From contig OX638133.1 in the NCBI GenBank assembly GCA_951804985.1, forward strand, positions 65,755,867-65,819,866: DNA of 64,000 nt, read 5' to 3'. Below are positions 57,905-64,000 of this stretch, piece after piece; positions within the stretch are counted from its first letter, which is position 1; each line of letters starts with the position of its first letter. Origin of the DNA: Dryomyza anilis (lineage: Eukaryota; Arthropoda; Insecta; Diptera; Dryomyzidae). Under the pieces are notes generated by a model that did no database searches, was not told where the DNA came from, and worked only from the letters and a program-made list of their open reading frames with translations. A program made the position numbers and the translations under genes.

Positions 57905-59986
57905 TATATGGGTAATTCCAAATCAAATCGAAAGGATTTAAAATTTTTTTTCGATTTTCATGAAATTTAGTATAAATCTTTGAATAGATAAAAAAAATAT
58001 TGATTTTGAATTGATTTTTTTTCTCGAAATTCGAAAATTTCACTAAATTATGATGCTTCAAAAAATCACAACTTTTCTTTATAGAGGTAACTTCGAAAGC
58101 CGTTATCTAGGTCAATAACGTTACAAAATTGATATTTTTGTTATCTATTATTCTAAGAATTGAATGTGGTTTTTGATTCTGGTTTACAATATTAATTTCT
58201 AATTCGCTTTATAATTATTATCCCGAGTGCAAATTGGTTAAGGTTAGCCTTATTATGCATCGATCCCTGATCAGAATACGATCAGGCATCCGTACCAAAG
58301 GCAACCTGAAACGATTCAAATCAGAGTCGACTAGAATAATCCTAATTTCAAATCCACGTAAGGCAACCTGGTCCATCCTATATAAAAAATCCTGCTCTTT
58401 AAGTCTACTTAATGGAACCTGATGTGACACTTATAAAAAAAAAACATGATTTGGTAACAAAATTGTTCTAATAAAATAATAATAAATGTTAAACTTAAAT
58501 GCAAAAGACATTCAAATTCGCAACATTTTTAAAATTATTCTCAAAACGTTGATTTTTTTGTCATTGTAAAAGTTATTGAGACGACTTTGTTCTCAAAACA
58601 TTTTGGAAATGGCTTGAATTTGCAATTTCAGAAGAATTTAAATATGGAATGTTATGTTTAAGGTTATTATAAGGATAAGATCAGGAAGCCTAATCAGGCA
58701 ACCTGATCAGGATAGCAACTTCGAATAGCGTCACGTTTTGAATCAGGCACCGATGAAAAGCCCTGATTTTAAATCAGGCTGTCTGATCAGACAATGATCG
58801 CATCCTTACAATGATCGCATATAAAGACTTTGAGCCAAATCAAAATAGCTTTTTTTTTTTGCCGAAATTCGAGTTCGAAAATTTAACAATAACATAATAA
58901 TTATAAACCGAATTAGAAAAAAATATTGTAAACCAGAATCAAAAACTACATTCCATTCATAGAATAGATACAAAAATATCAATTTTGTAACGTTATTGAC
59001 CTAGATAACGGCTTTCGAAGTTACCTCTATAAAGAAAAGTTGTAAATTTTTGAAGCATCATAATTTTGTGAAATTTTCGAATTTCGAAAAAAAAAAAATC
59101 AACTTATATATTTTTTTTATCTTTTCAAAGGTGTATGGGCCATTCCACACCAAATCGACCAAAAAAAGTCAAATTTGAGATTTTACCTTTTCGATCTTAA
59201 TGAACTTTTGGCAACTGATAAAGGGTATCGAGACATGCACTAAACAATTTTTTTTTATTTTTTCCGACCACTACTTCCAGAGATACAGTGGCTCAAAGTT
59301 GGAAAAAAGTGCCAAAAATCACTTTTGTACTGTTGTTCATATTTAAACATCTCTTGAACTAGAAATGCTAGAAACTCCGTTAATGGCTCGTTTTAAAGCT
59401 AATAGAACAAGCTTTTAGAAAAATTAAGTTGTAATTTCCAAACGGTAACATGTGGCCCGTGGTCATTATCCTTGCACTTCAAAATTGATGTCCTTAAAAA
59501 GGACCCTTTTTAAAATCCTTAAAAAAATCGTAAGTTTTCGTCAATTTATTATAAATGTTCATACAAAATTTCAAGATGGTATTTTGATGGCATCATATTT
59601 TAAAAAATTATTTTCTAAATATTATTTTCTAAATAATTTTTCTAAAAGCTTGTTCTATTAGCTTTAAAACGAGCCATTAACGGAGTTTCTAGCATTTCTA
59701 GTTCAGGAGATATTTAAATATGAACAACAGTACAAAAGTGATTTTTGGCACTTTTTTTCCAACTTTGAGCCACTGTATCTCTGGAAGTAGTGGTCAGAAA
59801 AAATAAAAAAAATTGTTTAGTGCATGTCTCGATACCCTTTATCAGTTGCCAATTTCATTGAAATCGAAGAAGGTGAGTTCCAACCGCTGGTCGATTTGGT
59901 GTGGAATGGCCCGTATACTAAATTTCATGAAAATCGAAGAAAACAATTTAAAACCCTGTCGATTTGATGTGGAATTACCCATATAT
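57905..59986. mobile_element. Nested foldback element, family D outer relative
   Basis: TATATGGGTAATTCCAAATC at 57905 pairs with its inverse ending at about 59985. Inward, 58040-58205 (ATGATGCTTCAAAAAATCAC, CGTTATCTAGGTCAATAACG, GAATGTGGTTTTTGATTCTG) pairs with 58910-59095. The loop at about 58211-58820 holds another inverted repeat rich in AATCAGGCAACCTGATCAGG-like words. On the right arm a second complete palindrome (59132-59916) is inserted. There is no transposase. Confidence 0.7.
59132..59916. mobile_element. Foldback family D, both arms
   Basis: GGGCCATTCCACACCAAATC on the left and GATTTGGTGTGGAATGGCCC on the right are exact inverses. The arms share ACTTCCAGAGATACAGTGGC, AGAAACTCCGTTAATGGCTC and CTAATAGAACAAGCTTTTAG. 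The end sequence resembles that of the enclosing element (GGTAATTCCAAATCAAATCG), so the families are related. A single arm occurs at 10921-11340. Confidence 0.7.
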
Positions 59987-60429
59987 TAAAAAATATATAT
60001 TTTTTGAATTTATCTTTTTTGTTTAACCCTTGTGTGCTTCTTCTTTTTTTAGAGAAACGGACAAACCCCATTAAATGGGTTCTAAATGGGTTAATATAAT
60101 CTACAGAAATTTCATACAATTATATTATTTCTTAGATAAAAAATAAATATGATGTTGAGTTACACTAGTTTTTTCCAAGGGTACTAAAAAAAATGAACAA
60201 AAAAATAAAGTTCAGAAAAAAAACGTTTCAATCTGAACAAAAAAAAAAATAAAGTTTCAAATATAAAGTTCTAAAGGAACCGTTATTTTTAAAGAACGTT
60301 TAAATTGTTCTGTAAATATAAAGTTCTCCAAATGAACAAAATATTTTGGTTTTCGTTCAAACCTAAAAATTAAACTTCAAAAAAATCTATTAATATTATG
60401 TAAACAAATTTTTGCATATTGTTGCCGCA

Positions 60430-60970
60430 TCTGGCGACGCAACTTGATGTGCAGTCGCTACAAAAATGCTGCAGGCGCAGTTGACGAAACCATTGCTGAT
60501 TTTAAGAGAAGCAGCAGTACCAGAAGAAAAGCACATGAACCAACAGACAGCACAAACGCTAGGTCTAGGTCTACTCACGCTGCTCGTTGAGACGCTGCCG
60601 TCCACGCTGCAAAGCGCTGCTGCCGCATCTCAAGACACATCTTAACGTTACACTTCATCGATCAGCTCTTGCAAGCTTTAAGCGCAGAACCAAAGCTACT
60701 TAAACAACATGAGAATGCATTGAATGCATTTGGAGCCTATTTTAAGCGCGCCAGCACATGACCAACGTCTCATTGCCGCGAACGCACTATGCCATTTGCA
60801 CAAACGAAATGAAGACGCACGCAATTATATATGTCGCCTTGGCTGGCTCGAAGACATTGTTACTACAGCCAGCTAGCACAAGAACATTCCCGACGATTTC
60901 TTTCTAAACCTCAGATTTAGATTAACTTTACCCATTACTCATCAGGCGCATTATGATTCCGCAGTTTTTT
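60430..60970 (+). pseudogene. Decayed coding fragment of an unidentified helical protein
   Basis: Plus-strand pieces read as one protein with frameshifts: KMLQAQLTKPLLILREAAVP, HMNQQTAQTLGLGLLTLLVE, TLPSTLQSAAAASQDTS, then after a shift LLQALSAEPKLLKQHENALN-AFGAYFKRAS, and after another LIAANALCHLHKRNEDARNY-ICRLGWLEDIV. Leucine-rich amphipathic helices and the higher GC content are typical of HEAT- or ARM-like host proteins. At least three frame breaks make it non-functional. I do not recognise the parent gene. Confidence 0.55.
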
Positions 60971-61237
60971 TTCGCGACAAAAGTACTCAAATAATGTTCT
61001 CTGTCGAGCCTGTGTTTTAACTTGCTTCTTACACTTAACATCCAAACCCTTTAAATTCCTATAACGACCACTCGGAAGCTTTTATTTATCATGAGGGATT
61101 TGTCCTATCATAATCTTCCATATCTCCTAGATGAGAAACATATTTCATGGTTTACGTTTTATAAAAATTAAGGCCATTGTTATATGTTTGATGTCGTGTA
61201 GCGATGCGCAGGAGAACTGGAAATTGATTGTTGCTAT

Positions 61238-61455
61238 TATAATAGTTTGGCGCTACACTCCTAAAGCCGAGTCCTAGCTGAGGTCGCTCACCATTAGAGC
61301 TATGCATATTTGTATTCAAAATGTTGGGACCTACTGTTAATGCCGAATCCGAACGACGGGGGTAAGAGCGTGCAAAGATGGTGTTAGCCCCAGTCCTGAT
61401 TTGAACATGGGAACTTTCGGCTCGCAGTTCAACGCACTGACCCTTAGGCTGCCGA
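61238..61455 (-). mobile_element. tRNA-derived SINE, shortened copy
   Basis: On the minus strand a damaged head (CTAAGGGTCAGTGCGTTGAA), a weak B box (GTTCAAATC) and the CGTTCGGATTCGGC block are readable. The central part with CTCTCGGCAG is deleted. Confidence 0.65.
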
Positions 61456-62545
61456 TTCTACGGGATAGACAATTGCATAATTATTTTGTAACGACCACAA
61501 TACTCTATAAATGTATGTCTAAAAATTGTATGAAAGACTCAAGTGTACATATTTATTTGTGCCGGAACTTTATTTTAACATTTCAAAAATTAAGTTCTGA
61601 ACATTACCTTATAATTTGAAACATAAGGTTTTTTTGGAACAATTAAATTTCATTTCCTTCAGGACAAAATCTTTATTTTTTTGTTTTGAAAAAGCAATTG
61701 AGGAGCTTGAGTAAAAGGAGAAATACTGTTACACCATGATAGGGTTAAATTTGAACCAAAGTGTCTTTTACACTTTTGATCTTTGTCATATCCTTAGTTA
61801 CTCAAGTTTTTAAATTAATCGTTTTTTAACCGTATATATGTTAATAAATGCTGTCAAAATTGAAATAGACTGTTTTGGAACTGAAATCTCACATAGCATT
61901 TTATGAATATAACATTTTTAAAATATAGCACTTTTTGGAATTAAAAACCATTTTATTCTGCGTTTGGTTTATCTTTTTTAATTAGAATAAGGGTAATAGT
62001 GATTTTTTAAAATTATCCTCGTTCAATAATGTTATTTCCACATCAGGATTTGAGACTTTAGTAATATATTGATCAATATTTTTTAATAAAATGGATTATT
62101 CTCTACATTTAAATTCATTGTTTTCAACAGTTAGGATGTATTTTTGTTTTTGCTGCTTGTTCAACAGAGTATTTTCAATATAAGTTTCACAAAATCTTAT
62201 TTGATTTCAACTAGGCATCATTCCTAGTACCTTTGAATCTGATATTTTGAATGTTTTTAAATTAGAACAACCGTGTTTGTGAGACTTTGCCAAACAAGGG
62301 GTGGAATGTTTCCTGACAGATATTATTATTCTTAAAAAAATCATTTGTTTCAATATTTTGAATCCAAGCTAGCTTACAGAAGGATTTTTTCTCTTTGGAG
62401 TATAGTTTTTTTTTTGCAATGTTCTCATCAATTTCCAATTGACATATTTTTGAACTTCCCGCAAAAAATCTTAATTTTTGGTTTTCGACGAGATATACTT
62501 AACTTGTGACTCATAGTGCTAGTGTTGTTTTTGTTCTTATTATAC

Positions 62546-64000
62546 AGCTGTGTGAAAAATAATAGCAGCGCTCTCATATAAATTATAAATTCCATTTTTT
62601 AGAACTGTTGCGTAAAAAGAACAATCAAATATTTTTATAATTTAGAATTATTGGAATTATGTCATTACAATGCCGTCTTATTTTTCCATATTCTTAACCT
62701 ATTTCAAAAAATATGGTAACTTTTGTAAATGAGTCTTGAATTTGGGTGTGAAAAATAATAGCAGCGATGCCAAATTTGTTACAAAATCAATTATTTTCTT
62801 CAAAGTTTTTAAATTTATAACTTGTATTTATATTAGTTAGGCTAATTTGAAAAGTATTGTTAAATATTTGAAATATTTTATGTTGCTTTGATTAAATATA
62901 GAATATATAGATTTACTAAAACAAGGTTTTTAGTAAATCTCGCAAATTCCTTAATAATCCCTGGAATTTTTTAATAGAGCTTTCAAAATTATACAGGATA
63001 TTGTTTAATCCATAGCTAAAATGTTAACTAAAGCAAAACATTTGACAAAAACTACGAAACACGTGTCTAAACGTAAAAAAAGTATCAAAAAAATCACTTG
63101 TTTCAATATTACATATGATTTAAGTAATCTTTTCTGTGAAATGTACCAAAGTGAAAAAAATCTTGATATGAAATTTGAAAAATTAACAGTTAGAGAATAA
63201 CTCATAGAAGAAGTTTTTTCAGTAAGAAGCCATTAAGAACTATAATACACATCGGCAAATATTGATACATCTTGAATTTGCACGTGTCTATCATAAGCGT
63301 AACTTGATGTAACCACTAGCGTAACTTAGTATGATCCAATATCAGAATTATAAATTTTAATGCATTGGACAGTAGTTAATGCCGCAATTTTTAGACTAAT
63401 GGTTAAGAGAGCTAGTCACGATTTTTAAATACTTTTAATTAGTATTTTAATATTTGCCGAGGTCTATAATTGTCCTCCAGGGTTCCTTTCATAAAAAACT
63501 TATTTTATGAGTTGTTTTCTAAAATCATATCTTTCAAATCATATCCATATTTTTTTTCACTTTGGTACATTTCACAGAAAAGGTTACTAAAAGTATATGT
63601 AACATTCAAACAAGTGATTTTTTGATACTATTTTTACGTTGAGGCACGTGTTTCGTATTTGTTGTCAAATTATTTGCTTCAGTTACCATTTTAGCTATGA
63701 AATAAACAATATCCTGTATAATTTTGAGAGATCTATTAAAAAATTTTAAGGATTTTTAAGGATTTTTCGCGATTTACTAAAACAAGGTTGTGTAGCTTCC
63801 ATATTTAATCAAAGCAACACAAAATATTTCAAATATTCAACAGTACTGTTCAAATTAGCCTAAATAATATAAATACAAGTTATAAATTTGAAAACTTTGA
63901 AGAAAATAATGAATTTTGTAACAAATTTGGTATCGCTGCTATTATTTTTCACAACTAAATTCAAGACTCATTTACAAAAGGTGCCATATTAGGTTAAGAA
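62546..64000. mobile_element. Large foldback element running off the window
   Basis: CAGCTGTGTGAAAAATAATA begins it. The left arm to about 63190 is mirrored by about 63530-64000 (TCTTGAATTT.GTGTGAAAAATAATAGCAGCG, AATTGATTTTGTAAC-like words, TTTGATTAAATAT, ACACGTGTCTAAACG, TTCACTTTGGTACATTTC). GTGTGAAAAATAATAGCAGC occurs twice in the left arm (62552 and 62740), so the terminal block is itself duplicated. By symmetry the right end should lie about 140 bp beyond the window. The loop is about 63190-63530. It is non-coding. Confidence 0.7.

Larger units (their letters stand above)
52384..64000 (-). other. Patronin: Upstream Patronin intron, at least 11.6 kb
   Basis: No further Patronin-like coding exon (coiled coil or CH domain) was found on the minus strand to the window edge, so the preceding exon lies outside. 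The space is filled by the inverted-repeat elements and fossils listed separately. 52384-53100, 55350-57900 and 61456-62545 hold only AT-rich sequence. Within them 55740-56000 is less AT-rich, with GGTTCCG/CGGTTC words, and 57070-57700 has many degenerate AAATCATTTGA-like words. Confidence 0.6.

Overview
The window is nuclear DNA from an insect, most likely a fly (Diptera). It is strongly AT-rich, genes are split by introns of 5 to 12 kb, and about half of what can be interpreted is transposable-element debris. The fly assignment rests on a Patronin (CAMSAP) 3' end that matches my memory of the Drosophila protein closely. It is also supported by GTCY-microsatellite elements of DINE-1/mini-me type and a severas/Rce1-like gene relic. 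No bacterial genes, CRISPR arrays or true tRNA genes were seen.

Two host genes can be reconstructed exon by exon, both on the minus strand. (1) A secreted single-domain C-type lectin of 194 residues: exon 1 (signal peptide) 27286-27337, exon 2 14663-15038, exon 3 3427-3583, with a polyadenylation signal at 3394-3399. All splice sites are consensus and all phases agree, although the introns are 12.2 and 11.1 kb. (2) The last three coding exons of Patronin: 52189-52383, 46707-46989 and 46002-46146, encoding the end of the linker and the whole microtubule-binding CKK domain. Its earlier exons lie beyond the right edge, so at least 11.6 kb of intron fills the end of the window.

Other gene remains are broken. 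A duplicated, intron-bearing Rce1/Sras CAAX-protease pseudogene lies at 30.4-31.1 kb. Two unrecognised coding fossils lie at 54.7-55.2 and 60.4-61.0 kb. A transposase-like ORF at 31.5 kb is split by a hAT insertion.

Repeat layout: 0.7-15.9 kb (lectin 3' side and intron 2) holds MITEs, tRNA-derived SINEs, DINE-like elements and an old hAT-like copy. 16.6-26.2 kb (lectin intron 1) holds a deleted mariner, DINE-like copies and two hAT-like elements. 28.5-43.1 kb between the genes holds the Rce1 relic, a 1.7 kb hAT foldback with an intact 8-bp target duplication, and a 5 kb foldback with about 1.1-kb arms. 47.8-50.3 kb is a nearly intact LINE in a Patronin intron. 53-64 kb is nested inverted-repeat elements, the last running off the window.

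The recurrent theme is foldback architecture. At least six separate elements or families are long inverted repeats, several with internal tandem repeats or nested copies. I found no convincing new multi-gene system; the most unusual objects are the foldback elements, the lectin with its altered ligand site, and the intron-bearing Rce1 relic.
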